The notes beneath the pieces are model-generated. The model did not search any database. It saw only the letters and a list, made by a program, of their open reading frames with translations, and was not told the origin of the DNA. From Buddleja alternifolia (lineage: Eukaryota > Streptophyta > Magnoliopsida > Lamiales > Scrophulariaceae), in the NCBI GenBank assembly GCA_019426215.1, contig CM033401.1, positions 17,427,134 through 17,491,133 of the forward strand: a stretch of DNA of 64,000 bases. The letters run 5' to 3'. The translations under genes and the position numbers were made by a program. Positions 34,701 through 45,293 of the stretch are shown here, piece by piece; position 1 is the stretch's first letter, and each line of letters begins with the position of its first letter.

Positions 34701-37700
34701 TAAAAAAATAAATTCACCAGGTTTAGTTAAAAATATAAATTCAAGAGGAATCAAATAAAGAAAGTTGAGTGATAAATTCTATTAAGTAATTCCTAAATAA
34801 ACCGCGAATATGATCCAAGTAATCAAAGCCCAAGTTTCTTTTGGGTCCCAAGTCCAAAGAATTCTCAAAATCTCACATTAGTTGTGTAATAAATTTGATT
34901 TTTAGTGTATTTGTCCATTACATTCTATAAATTTCTTTAGTAGAATAAGTTATATATAACATGGATAATGTAATTAATTAGCATATATAATATATGGTAC
35001 GGTACAGTTTTTTACCGATTTAGAATTTCTAAAAACAAACCATATCAAAATAATCGATGCGGCCTCGGCTCATACCAAACCCTAGATTTTTATGTAAAAA
35101 AACCGGAACTTCGGTACGGCTTGGTATGGTACGGTTTTGAAAAACCATAAACACCCCTAAATAAATTACTAAATTGGTTTTTATAGAATTTAATTTATTG
35201 TGAAAAAAATAATTTATTAGTAGGTTGATTGCTTTAGAAGTCACGAAAACTTATAATGCAAGTACATGTCTGAATCTGTGGAGATGCGGTTGACGAATAT
35301 TTTCCTTTTTTTGTGGTTTTTTTTCTTCTATTCTTAACGAATATCACACTACAACAAAAATTAATATTTTTGAAAAAAATTGAAGTGACAATGTTCCAAA
35401 TTATCACTAGATATAAGTAATGAGTGACAACAATTTTTGCTTTGTCACAATAAGAAATTTTAGTGATAAAAGTTTTTTTAAAGTTGTCACTATTGACAAT
35501 TAGTAACACATGTATAGTGACAACACAAGTAGAGTGACAATTAAAATTGTTGTCACTAAGTTGTCATAAAAGGTGTATCACTAATTGTCAATAGTGTGAC
35601 AACACTTCCCTTGTCACTAATTATCAAGAGTGACAACTTCTATACAAATCTTATCACTATTAAACATGTAGAACCTATTTTAATGACAAAACAAAAGTTT
35701 TTGTTACTAAAGATATATAATTAATGACAAATTTGACATTGTCACTTTGATAGTTTGTCACTTATGTCTTATTTTTTGTAGTGTCATTTGTTGAGATCAT
35801 AATTAAATTTTTTTCAATAAAAATATAATTTAAGTGTTATTATTCTACAATAGATAATTAATCTCTTAGTGTAATAAATATATAATTAACTATTATTTAA
35901 TAAAATTTTACTTGTCTTGTTAAAATATTCATCTTAATATTAGAAATTAAAATGACTCAATTAAAATTATCTTGTAATTTGTGAATTTTTTAATTTTTAT
36001 TAATTAAAATAATTAATTGAATGATTAAGTAATCATTTAATTATTTAATGAGTAAAAAATAATATTTATTTTTTATCATTTTATTTAGACATTGACTATT
36101 AATATATTTTAGCTTAATAATTACAATCAAAATAAGGTAGTTGTTTCAATTCTTTTATTTAAGAATTAATTATTCATATATATTATTTTTTATCCTTCTA
36201 TTTGACATTACCTATAAGTATATACTAATGTATATTAGTTAAATAACAACAATTAAAATAAGGTAAATTGTAAAATTGCCAAAAACATAATTTTTCCGCT
36301 TTTTTTTTTTTTTGGGTTGAAGGACCAAAGTGAGAAAAATTTGATACCTTCGGGACCAAAGTGCAACTCGACGCGACAGTTTCAGTCACAAAGCACCGGG
36401 AAGGACTAAAGTGAGACAAAAATATTACTTTGGAGATGATAGCGTAACAAATTTGAGTTTACGGACGTAAGTGGGACAAACATAATAGTTTAGAGACTAT
36501 AAATGACATATTCCCAAATTTAGTTTATTATTTAGAATTTATAATTTTTTTCAGACTCAAGGCTTAGGATTCATATTTTCTGGTAAATAAATTTGTGAAA
36601 AAGAATCTCACATTCTCAAGATGCATAATATGTTTTGGCTAATTTCTGCTCTCACACGCGTGCATAAGCTAGAAATGAATATGCATATATAAGAACTATA
36701 TATTTTTTTTCTAGATCTGACCTTGTGAGTGATCCTTAGGAAGGGCTATGTTTTGTAATAACTTCCAACCTTGATCTTCAGTCAAATAATCAAGTTTGTA
36801 ACGATATTCCTCGGAAGCAATTCTCTCGTTACGAGTGGTAAGCAAGATTTTGCAATGATTAACATCTACAATTGGGAAGGCTGGCTTCAAGATTTCCCAA
36901 TGATCGGTCTCCCATATATCATCAATGACAATGAGACATTTTTTCCGCCTCAAGACATTGTCAAGTTCTATTACCAACTCATTTTGTTCCATGTTCGTAA
37001 TTTGTTCCTTCCTTTCATTCTGAACAAGTTGCTTCAAGATTTGTTGTAAAACACTTTTGACATTAAATTGTTGGCTTACACAAACCCAAACACGAGCTTC
37101 AAAGCTACGCTGCACTTCCTTGTTTTGGTAAATTTTTTGTGCAAGAGTGGTCTTTCCGAGGCCACCCATTCCATATATGGAAATCACTCTGTTAGATCTA
37201 TTGACATCTAACACGAGCAACATCAAACACTCAATATCCTTCTCCATACCAACAAAATGCTCTTCAACTTGATGACCATAAGTTTGCCTTAGCCGCAAAT
37301 ATTGATCATCTACTGAATTTGATGAGCCTTCTCCTTTGGCCATTATAGATTCCAACTTTGCGGTGAGCTTGGCCATGCGGGATCTTATAACCCGAATTTC
37401 TTCCCCAACTCGATGGATACTTAAACCCTCACTTAATATACCTGCAAATCTTCTCAGTTTAGCTTTCAGGTTTTCTTCTTCTCTTTTGGATGTAACCTCA
37501 ATAGCATATGTTTCGAGAACATCTTCAGCCTCCATGGCCAGCTTTCTGAGTTCAGCAACCCATGTGCGTACAGTATTTGAGTCGTATCGATCTGGTCTTG
37601 TATCGGCATCCTTCAGGAAACTATGGATGGTGTTGAGCTCCATTTGAACTTCCTCAACTTCACCAGTCACGCCAGATAAAAACCCGACATTCACTAACAA

Positions 37701-37745
37701 ATCACGGATTGTTTCTAGAGCCATTTGGGAAACTTGATCCATCAT
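31740..37745 (-). CDS. CC-NB-LRR disease resistance protein (RPP13/RPP8-like), two exons
   Basis: This is an intracellular immune receptor that senses pathogen effectors and triggers defence. Exon 1 is 36722-37745 and exon 2 is 31740-33544. The donor CAAG|GTCAGA and acceptor TTGCAG|GG are both phase 1, and together the exons give 942 codons plus TGA. Residues 1-125 are an Rx-type coiled coil with an [10 protein letters not shown] motif (74-83). NB-ARC motifs are P-loop GMGGLGKTT (192-200), [11 protein letters not shown] (215-225), kinase-2 CLIVIDDIW (270-278), LLTTRN (301-306), CGHLPL (362-367) and LHD (about 501-503) in place of MHD. Leucine-rich repeats fill about 540-942. No break is seen, so it appears intact. 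The start could be either of two adjacent ATGs. Exact orthology is not claimed. Confidence 0.9.
34208..35159. mobile_element. hAT-type MITE in NLR intron
   Basis: This 952-bp element has termini TAGGGGTG and CACCCCTA followed by GGTTCGGTTTT/AAAACCGTACC-rich subterminal sequence. The flanking 8 bp are GATAAATT and AATAAATT (7 of 8 identical), fitting an aged hAT target duplication. Several GGTTCGG/GGTACGG words occur near the ends. Confidence 0.75.
35347..35783. mobile_element. CACTA-type MITE, copy 3 (in NLR intron)
   Basis: This 437-bp element has ends CACTACAACAAAAA and TTTTTTGTAGTG and a TCA duplication (35344-35346, 35784-35786). It shares the GTGACA/TGTCAC interior with copies 1 and 2. 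Confidence 0.92.
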
Positions 37746-37824
37746 TTTTTTTTCTTTTTGTGGAGTTTTTGATCCGGAGGAAAGTGCAAGTTAAGTATTA
37801 GTATTTCAAGGTTTTTAGATGCAT

Positions 37825-37835
37825 ATATATCTCAA
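37825..37835 (-). promoter_or_regulatory. Possible TATA box of the NB-LRR gene
   Basis: On the minus strand GATATATATGC lies about 80-90 bp before the ATG. AT-rich surroundings make chance occurrence likely. The NLR upstream region (37836-38503) contains no other gene. Confidence 0.3.
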
Positions 37836-38503
37836 TTATACTTCATTGGATTCCCTTCACATATAGAAGAAGTCAACAAACTTTAGTGTGGACCCAAATA
37901 TGAAAATTCATTGATGATCATGTGGCGAGTGGCAGATGCAACTTTTTCTTTGGGTGAAAAATAATTGAAAGATCAATAAATGAAGTTTTTTCTTGTTGGT
38001 GTAGTATGTATTTGCTTTTTTCATACACCAAATATTCTGGCGTGAGATATTATCCGTTTTAATTAGAGTAGTATAATTTTATCTTGAAAAGGCGCCTCAT
38101 GAAGGAGAAGGAAACTTGAGCCTTATATGTTTTTCAAGTTTCTGGTCTTCATTCGATGTAGGACGGCGGTAACATCCTCGTTACTTATGGATCATGAAAA
38201 GAGTTTCATAAAACAATTGATCCTACAAGAAATTAGTTCCATAATAGTTTTTGCCGAATTTTGTTAACTATAAATTACAACAAACAAGACAAAGGTAACT
38301 TCATTTGGTTTTGCTTGAAATATCAGAACAAAACACATTTTAGCGGATGAATGTAAAAATATTTGGGAGATTTTTCTCACGCACGAATAAGTTTTTTCAT
38401 AAAAATATAACACAAAATTATTCACAATAAACACATTTCTCAAGAAAAGAGGCATCAAACAAAACAATTTTTTGGAAAATATCCACATGATATACCCATA
38501 ACC

Positions 38504-39062
38504 TGTTGGGCGCAGTGGAAGTTTGGGACAAGATTTAATTTATTAGGATTCGGCAAATTCCACCAACAAGTTGATGACAAAATATTACCCAAAAGAATAT
38601 AACATAATCCACACAAGGCATACGTGGTTCAACAAAATCCGTCTATGTCCACGAGAGTTTCCGTTCTTTCACTATGAGAGAAATTTACCGGTACCAAATA
38701 CACACTTGGCTGATAGACAAACTCAAGAAAATCACTCTCAAATTTATAAAGAATGATCTCCCAATCCCTTTGTATTGCCCCAAGAGAAAAACCCACAAAT
38801 ATTTTTCCGTAGCTCACAATTTATCTCTAACAATAAATTGCTTCCAACTCACTATGCAAACTTATGCTTTGCTGCTTCTCTTGCTTTTGTTGGTGTACTT
38901 CAAATGAATGAAGCTCTTCACCTATTTATAGCCACACTCCCACCGTTAAAAAATGCTCTCATTGGCCAAGCAAATCAACTTGCTCATGCAAGTGGGTATG
39001 TTGACCTCTTTTGTTTTCTTTTTCTGTTTTTTTATTTATTTTTGAGTGTGGATATCCCAACA
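38504..39062 (-). mobile_element. Solo LTR with target duplication
   Basis: This 559-bp segment has termini TGTTGGG and CCCAACA and is flanked by TAACC on both sides (38499-38503 and 39063-39067). No internal retrotransposon sequence adjoins it, so it is a solo LTR left by LTR-LTR recombination. A minus-strand TATAAATAGG (about 38926-38935) lies ~130 bp from the right end, suggesting minus orientation with U3 at right. It probably derives from a copia element. Confidence 0.85.
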
Positions 39063-39339
39063 TAACCAAGGTAATAAACATGGGTATTGATATATATCGG
39101 GGATCGAGCAGTAAATTTACTGAAATTTTTATGAAAATTCTAATTTTGATTTTAGAAAAACCATGAAAATCTGCAATTGTTGAGCCAAAATGAAAAAGGT
39201 AGAAGTACAGACATTGAAAAAAAATATGTAACGCTGAAACTGAAATATTTCTTCTTATTTGTACAAAATATAAAATACTTTTTAGACATTTTTTTTTGGA
39301 AAGTTCAATTGCATTAAATAAAAATAAAAAGAAATACAA

Positions 39340-41700
39340 AAGTACGTGAACAAGATACTACCTTGTCCCGCAGAAGATAACCAACAACTATCAAATGCTT
39401 ACGCGCACGTTTGAATATTTATAACCCATGTTCGAACGTGTATACAATACAAACACAAGCCTAAGTGTCAAGCCCTATGTCATTTAAGTCCTTTCTCAAG
39501 TGCTTCTATAGGACCTTTCAAAGATTTAGTTTCAATCTCAATTCCACGTAAGTCAGATTGTATACGACAGTTATGTAAATGTTCCTCATCATAATCCATT
39601 ATTTCTTCAACCAAGCTTGCAAATGTATTTTGGAGACTTAAAGGCTCCGTCCTTGAGCTTCCTCCTTTACCCGAACTCGATTCAGCTGCACCTCTTTTCG
39701 TTTGTTTATTTTCAACTTCACTTATCGTTTGTTATGGTTGATATTGGTCCATTCACCCACCTTTGGATTCTGTTTTGTAGTCTTTTTAATCACTTGTTGC
39801 TTAGGAACATAAATGTTCACCGGGGGTATCTCTTCCTTCTAATCTTTAGGACATTGTTGCGGACTATGCCCAAAAGATTTACACAAATTGCAAACGTAGG
39901 CTTCCATTCATATTCAATTCCTATCCTGTGAATACCATTACATTCTCTTGATTCCGATGGCAACAACATATATATTTTCTCTTGAAACTCTGCCCCTATA
40001 GTCATAAGAATACACACCCTGGCATAATCAATTTGTTCCATTGATAGTGTAAACACATCTGGATATAATGGCCGTCCTACTGCACTTGCCAACACTTAGC
40101 TCCTCAGTTGTCCAAAATTCCGCAGGCAACTTGTGAAGTTTAACCCATACTGGTACTTCCTTATGCTCTTTCTTCTCTAAAGTCATTCACGTCCGTCATT
40201 TGTCCAGAAACAAAGCTTGACCTTGATACTGTTAGATAATATAATATTTTTTCAGTATTTATGTTAATTTAGGTTTCTTTATGTTTCCTTGTATTTATCT
40301 TTTCCTTGTTTATAGTTAGGGTTTATTTTTTACCAAGTATATGTATCTCTATAAATATGTTACATCTCTAATCTAACATGGTATCAGAGCGATGGCTTCG
40401 AGCCATGGTCTCTCGATCTCTCGCTTCCGCCGCCATCCTCAAGTTGCCGTCCGGCACCCTGTATCTAGTTTAGTTTTTCTTTATCTATTTTTGTTCTTTC
40501 TTTCTCCTATGGCCGCCTCCGCCACCGCCCTTTCTTAGTCGCCGCAGCAGCCAATTTCTTCTCCTTTATCTCATTTTCTCTTTTTTTTTTGTTTTTCTAT
40601 GGCCACCGCCTCCGCCTTTTCTCTTTGGCCGTGGGCCGCCGTGCTTAGCCGCCGTCGCACAACCTTTGGCCACCGCCGCCTTTAGTTTTGTTAGTTGCCG
40701 CCGCTCACCCTTGGACAACGAGGACTTGGAGCCACCACCTTCTCTCTTTGGCCACGGTCCGCCGTTCTTAGCCGCCCCGCCTTTAATCTTTGATGTCGTC
40801 TTCTTCTCAAATTCTTCATGACCGGATTTTTTTTGTCCAGTCTCAACATTTTATGTTTTGGCTGCGGGGGAGTGTTAGATAATATAATATCTTTCTAATA
40901 TTTATGTTAATTTAGGTTTCTTTATGTCTCCTTGTATTTATTTTTTTCTTGTTTATAGTTAGGGTTTCTTGTTTATCAAGTATATATATCTTTATAAATA
41001 TGCTACTCATTAATACAAATTCCCTACGGGGTTTTTTCTAATCTATCAGATACAACCAAGGTCCTCGCTCTAGGAATTCGGCTATTGTTGTTTCAGATTC
41101 AAACTTGAAGAAGAAAAAACCGCTACTCGTAGCTTTAACCTCATTTAACCCTTTCCACACCGAAAGAACATAATTCTTAACTTGGAGGAAGAATGACATT
41201 TACCAATAAAGTAGCCCACAAAAGTATTCTCCCACCTATTCATTCCGGCTCATACATGGTCCCATGTAGGATGTTCAAAACATTTACCATTAATCTTTTC
41301 TGGTGGAACATAACGCATCAAAGTTCCTTTTGTATTACGAAATTGGTTATCAAAATCCAGACTAAGAAACACATATTCCCCCAACCATGAAGGATTTATC
41401 CGATAGTTTAGCATTGGACATAGATTTCTCAATTTCATTTTACAATCCTTGCGCACAACCTGGCGAATTAGGGTTTGTTACAGCAACATGTTGCGCCGTC
41501 GAATGAGTAAGGGATGGCGGATTCATAGTCGGCCGTGGCACAACCTCAATCTGACCAATACCTCCATATTTTCGATTCTTATAAAGATGTGAAGATGAGA
41601 CAACATTAGCAAAATGTGTGGTAATAGGAGGAAAACTTAATTCCATAGGAGGAGTTTCCTGATTCCGAATCTGCTCAATCTTTAAAGTTGGGGTGGAAAT
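39340..41700 (-). pseudogene. LINE ORF1-like protein (DUF4283 and zinc-knuckle type), split and decayed
   Basis: On the minus strand, right to left, there are DUF4283-like pieces (ENTFVGYFIGKCH near 41200; EVPVWVKLHKLPAEFWTT near 40140). A C-terminal part follows (YTLSMEQIDYARVCILM-like and RIGIEYEWKP at 40095-39900). A cysteine-rich knuckle (FAICVNLLG, shifted to CPK) precedes it near 39880. Such proteins bind RNA in plant L1-type LINEs and relatives. Multiple frameshifts and stops occur, and a miniature LTR element (40230-41048) sits in the middle. No ORF2 is seen beside it. Confidence 0.6.
40230..41048 (+). mobile_element. TRIM-like miniature LTR retrotransposon
   Basis: This 819-bp element has a 149-bp 5' LTR (40230-40378; TGTTAGATAATATAA to CTAATCTAACA), a tRNA-Met primer site TGGTATCAGAGC at 40379-40390, and a non-coding GC-rich core with CCGCCG/GCCGCC words. 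A polypurine tract (GGGGGAG, ending 40872) precedes a 3' LTR at 40873-41048 that is about 27 bp longer near its end. The target duplication GATAC (40225-40229, 41049-41053) is perfect. It is inserted in a LINE ORF1 relic. Confidence 0.93.
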
Positions 41701-41953
41701 TGAAATACCAGCGGGAACATGCGAATAAAATACTTTTTAGAATTATTTGGTGATGAGAATAAAATCCAACTTACCACAAAGAAACTTCAATTGTTTATAT
41801 CTTTGCAATAGCACTTCAAAGAAACTTGAAAACCGAAAGAAAAAGTTCATAAAAAAGGGTATGATATTTTGAAAGTACTTGAAATGATTTCCATGTCAAA
41901 TAGAGATAGAAAACTGATAAAAATATTCAATAGGATAATAAAAATAAATAAAG

Positions 41954-42106
41954 TGTTAGCATATTATTATTATAGGTCTGTAATTTATTATTTCCTTATT
42001 TATTTATCTATGCTTAGTTGTTTATTTCCTTTACAAGTCTTTATTTCGTACTCTATATAAATTCTCATTATGATTAATAATACTCAAAGGGATTTATACC
42101 TTAACA
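41954..42106 (+). repeat. 5' LTR of copia element
   Basis: It has TG/CA ends and is 153 bp long, with a CTATATAAATT TATA motif near 42052, directly followed by the primer site TGGTATCAG. The partner LTR is not in the window. Confidence 0.8.
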
Positions 42107-42441
42107 TGGTATCAGCCGAAACCTAGTTCCTACGCCCTATTACCGCCGCCCTCCTTCCACCTTTTCCGCCGGTGAGCCTTCAATTTCTATATACTTTTCC
42201 TCCCCAAATAAGTCGTTGCTCCCCTCAACGCATCTTCTCTTCACTATATCAGCCTTCAACAACATTCAACTCGCAGACATCTCGCGATTTGGTGCCAATT
42301 TTTTCATCCCGCAGCCCCCTCGGTCTCCTAGGCTCAATTTTTCTTTTTGTGGTAAGGTTTTTCATTCACTCGGTACAATTCTTTCCATCTCTCTCTACAC
42401 AGTTTTTAGTTATTGTTATTATTACGTGTTTCGATTTCACT

Positions 42442-42627
42442 ATGTCTACCATTGATGATCCCTTTGTCACCTCCAAAACCGACAAACAATCCTCTAAACC
42501 GTCCGTCCTTCATCCCTCTCTCGCCGCCGGTAATGTTCAAACATCTTTTGGTTTCAAATTAACCGATTCTGATTCAAATTATAAACTCTGACGTGGTATG
42601 TTTAAGGATTTATGTCGTAGTTATTTT
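42442..42627 (+). pseudogene. Copia gag, N-terminal part
   Basis: It starts MSTIDDPFVTSKTDK and runs to SNYKL, where TGA (42589-42591) stands at the position normally held by Trp in this family. The same frame continues to 42627 (MFKDLCRSYF), where the Harbinger element begins. Gag resumes in frame at 51105 once the insert and one TTT duplication are discounted. Confidence 0.8.
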
Positions 42628-43010
42628 GGCTCCGTATGGTTGTGTTTTCGAAAATGAATTCTGAATTTTTTTTGGGGAATGTGTATTACAGAAATTCGTG
42701 TGAGAATGTTGACTTTATTTGTTTGTTTGGATGTATTTTTAGAATTTGATTGAAAGTAGTGTAGATGTGATATAAAGTTGATTTTTATTAGAATTTGATA
42801 TATGAAATGATTGAGTTGGTTATGAATGTGATGATGATGGAAGAGAAAATATTAAAATAATATTATTTTGAATAATATTATGAGTTGATAATAAAATAAT
42901 ATGTATGTATATGTGTGTGTATATATATATATATACATACATAATATAATATATATTATACAAATAAATTAACAAAACAAAAAAAAAGAAAAATTGAGAG
43001 GCAGTTTCGG

Positions 43011-43100
43011 TTAATGGGGGGTGGGGGTGGGGGTGGGGGTTTGGCGTGGGGTGGGGTGGGGCGGGGCGGGTATGGGTTTGTTGGGGGGTGGGGGGACCCT
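43011..43100. repeat. G-rich minisatellite (GGGGGT-type) near left Harbinger end
   Basis: Repeated GGGGGTG and GGGGTGGGGCG units. A similar G-rich block lies near the right end (50519-50765) on the same strand. Confidence 0.85.
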
Positions 43101-43802
43101 TCATTTTTTGTTTTATTTTAGTTTTATTATTTTATTTTTTTTTATCTTTTCATTTCTTTTTAACTTTAGATTTTTATCCTTTTTCTATTTCGTGTGTTCT
43201 TTTCAATTTTATATTTTAAAAATTCAAAAAACTTGAATCTTGCTCGTCTATATTTATAATAATTAGTGTGACTATACGGTTCGCATTGGACAAATATAAA
43301 AGTAGGATGTGGTCCATATATACAATATTTTATAAAATGTGTAAATATGATTAGAGCATAAATAGTTCTATATTTCTTTTTCCATTTACATATAATATTT
43401 TATTTTCAGTTTGATTGATGCAAATTTATTTCCATCTTCTTATAATGAGATACTATTATGTTACATAAAATCTTTGCTCGTGGGCAATCCTATTAAATAC
43501 CACGTTAGTACCAAAATGAAATAATCGAGATTCAGTCGATATTTATTTGAATATTGAGAAGGTAAAAAAGTATAATTTAAAATCCAATAAACAACAAACG
43601 AAATTATTAAAATGATATTATAAATCACACAATATTGTACATACTTATAAATCACACAATATTGTATATACTTTTGGTAAAAGTATGGCCAATTAAGTCT
43701 CAATTCAAGAACACATACATGAAACAAACAAATAGGAACTTACAAATAAAAATACAACATTATCCATTGCAACCACCAACACCAACAACCAAATACAAAT
43801 CA

Positions 43803-44713
43803 TCACCACTTTGGCCAACCAAAATAGGGAGAACGAGCAGTACTACTAACGTGGCTGTTGCTAGACCCTTGCTCGCTATGCTCTTGATGGGCAGATCTGA
43901 TCCTAGCAATCTCCCAAGGATCCGTGGGCCCATTTCTGGATGACTCGTCTGGCACGGACGATGAGCTCGACACGTCAATCACATGAACAACTGGGGGCTT
44001 GGAATGACCCACTTGTCTACTTTCTTTACGTCGGGGTTTGGAAGACTCGCCTGTCTGGTGGCTGTTTTCGGAATCATTGTCTGATAGTATTACAGGGTCA
44101 TGAAAGCGTCCCCCGGGCTCATAAATTGGGCTTGTAGCTGCTAGCCCACGAAAAATCACTTGCAAGTCAGACCAACACCTCTCTCCTGTGTGCCAGTAGC
44201 GCTCCACACTATTGCCATACTGTTATATTGAAACAAGTGCTTGAAAAATTATTCATAGTCCCTAATCAATGGTTGCATAAATCATGATAGATAATCTTAA
44301 TTGATACGTTAATATTGTAGTTAACGATTGAGTAAGAACAAGAGAAATGATAACATAAATTGAAGACAAACCTCAAGCAACTCATCTCTATACTCAACTG
44401 GGACATTCATTATATTTGTACGCGGGCAATAATTCACACCGGGCCATACGGTCAGTCGCTTAAATGTAATATATCTATCTTGCAACTCGTTGAACTTTTC
44501 CCTCAGCAGATTCAAGCTGACATGCCTTTGTAGCTCCACGCTCATGTCCTGAGCAATGCGACAAAGGATACGATCGACAACAACCACATTGTGCCAGTTT
44601 GTCGATGCAGAAGCAATTTTCAACTTTCTAACAAAAGAATCTTCAGCTGTTGTGTCCCATGATGCATTACCGAATAATTCATCAACTGTGGCATTTTGCC
44701 TATTGGACGTCAT
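43803..44713 (-). CDS. Myb/SANT-like DNA-binding protein 2 of Harbinger element, two exons
   Basis: Exon 1 is 44372-44713 (ATG MTSNRQNATVDEL) and exon 2 is 43803-44219. Donor GAG|GTTTGT and acceptor AACAG|TATGGC are both phase 0; the total is 252 codons plus stop. The N-terminal half has a tryptophan-bearing helical pattern (WHNVVVVDRILCRIAQD; LREKFNELQDRYITFKRL; SVERYWHTGERCWSD) typical of Myb/SANT-like domains of Harbinger accessory proteins, which bind element ends and help the transposase enter the nucleus. The C-terminal half is Ser-rich and ends with aromatic residues (SPYFGWPKW). It lies downstream of the transposase, where no such gene is usual, and could instead be a captured host gene. 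Confidence 0.7.
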
Positions 44714-45293
44714 TTCTGCAGTCAACACTAGTTAAAAGAATATAAACAAATAATTTCCAAGTAATTTTTTATATTTTTCAGTATATGATATCCGAGAAGT
44801 TTGTTAAATGGTACTCATATTAGATATGTAAATTGCAACAAGTTCGCACATGAATCTATTTGTATTATTCTAATATCAAGAATACGCGATTTATTCATAT
44901 GCAAAATAATAAGTGCTATAAGTTTTGATTATATGAAATTAGCAAAATTTCGCCTGGGTACTTAATAATATAAGTAGTAACAATTTTTTGTCAGTTTTTT
45001 AAGTCACACACACATGTAAATACATATTTATATATATATATATATATATATTTTGCACATATAATTATCCTAATACGCAAATTATATAATATAATTTAGA
45101 TTATATATATAGTTACATAGTAAATGATCAAATAACAAAGACACAACAAATGGAGATAACATCTACGGTGACTAAAATACGACAAAAACAAATGCATAAT
45201 ATAGTCACGTGCACACTACATGATCAAATAACATAAGACAGAACAAAAAGAGATAACACCAGATTCCCAACTATCACGCTAGCCCCCCCCCCC

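Larger units (their letters stand above)
33930..36300. mobile_element. Large inverted-repeat element in the NLR intron (Mutator-like?)
   Basis: The left arm (about 33935-34135) starts TTTTTGGCAATTTTGCAA. It matches the complement of 36090-36290 over about 200 bp with many substitutions. The right flank continues (36300-36530) with GACCAAAGTGAGAAAAAT-type sequence ending near ATATTCCC, which recalls Mutator ends but has no counterpart at left. The hAT and CACTA elements are nested inside. No coding remains. Confidence 0.55.
33545..36721 (-). other. Phase-1 intron of the NB-LRR gene, filled with transposons
   Basis: The 3177-bp intron lies between GT (36720-36721 as AC on +) and AG (33545-33546 as CT on +). 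A pyrimidine-rich tract precedes the acceptor (TTCAACCTCCCATCTTGCAG on the minus strand). It interrupts NB-ARC between the RNBS-C-like region and GLPL. It contains an inverted-repeat element (33930-36300), a hAT-type element (34208-35159) and a CACTA MITE (35347-35783). Confidence 0.8.

Noticed and set aside
39600..41700. A host zinc-knuckle gene
   Set aside because: DUF4283-type order, frameshifts and an internal TRIM point to a LINE ORF1 relic.
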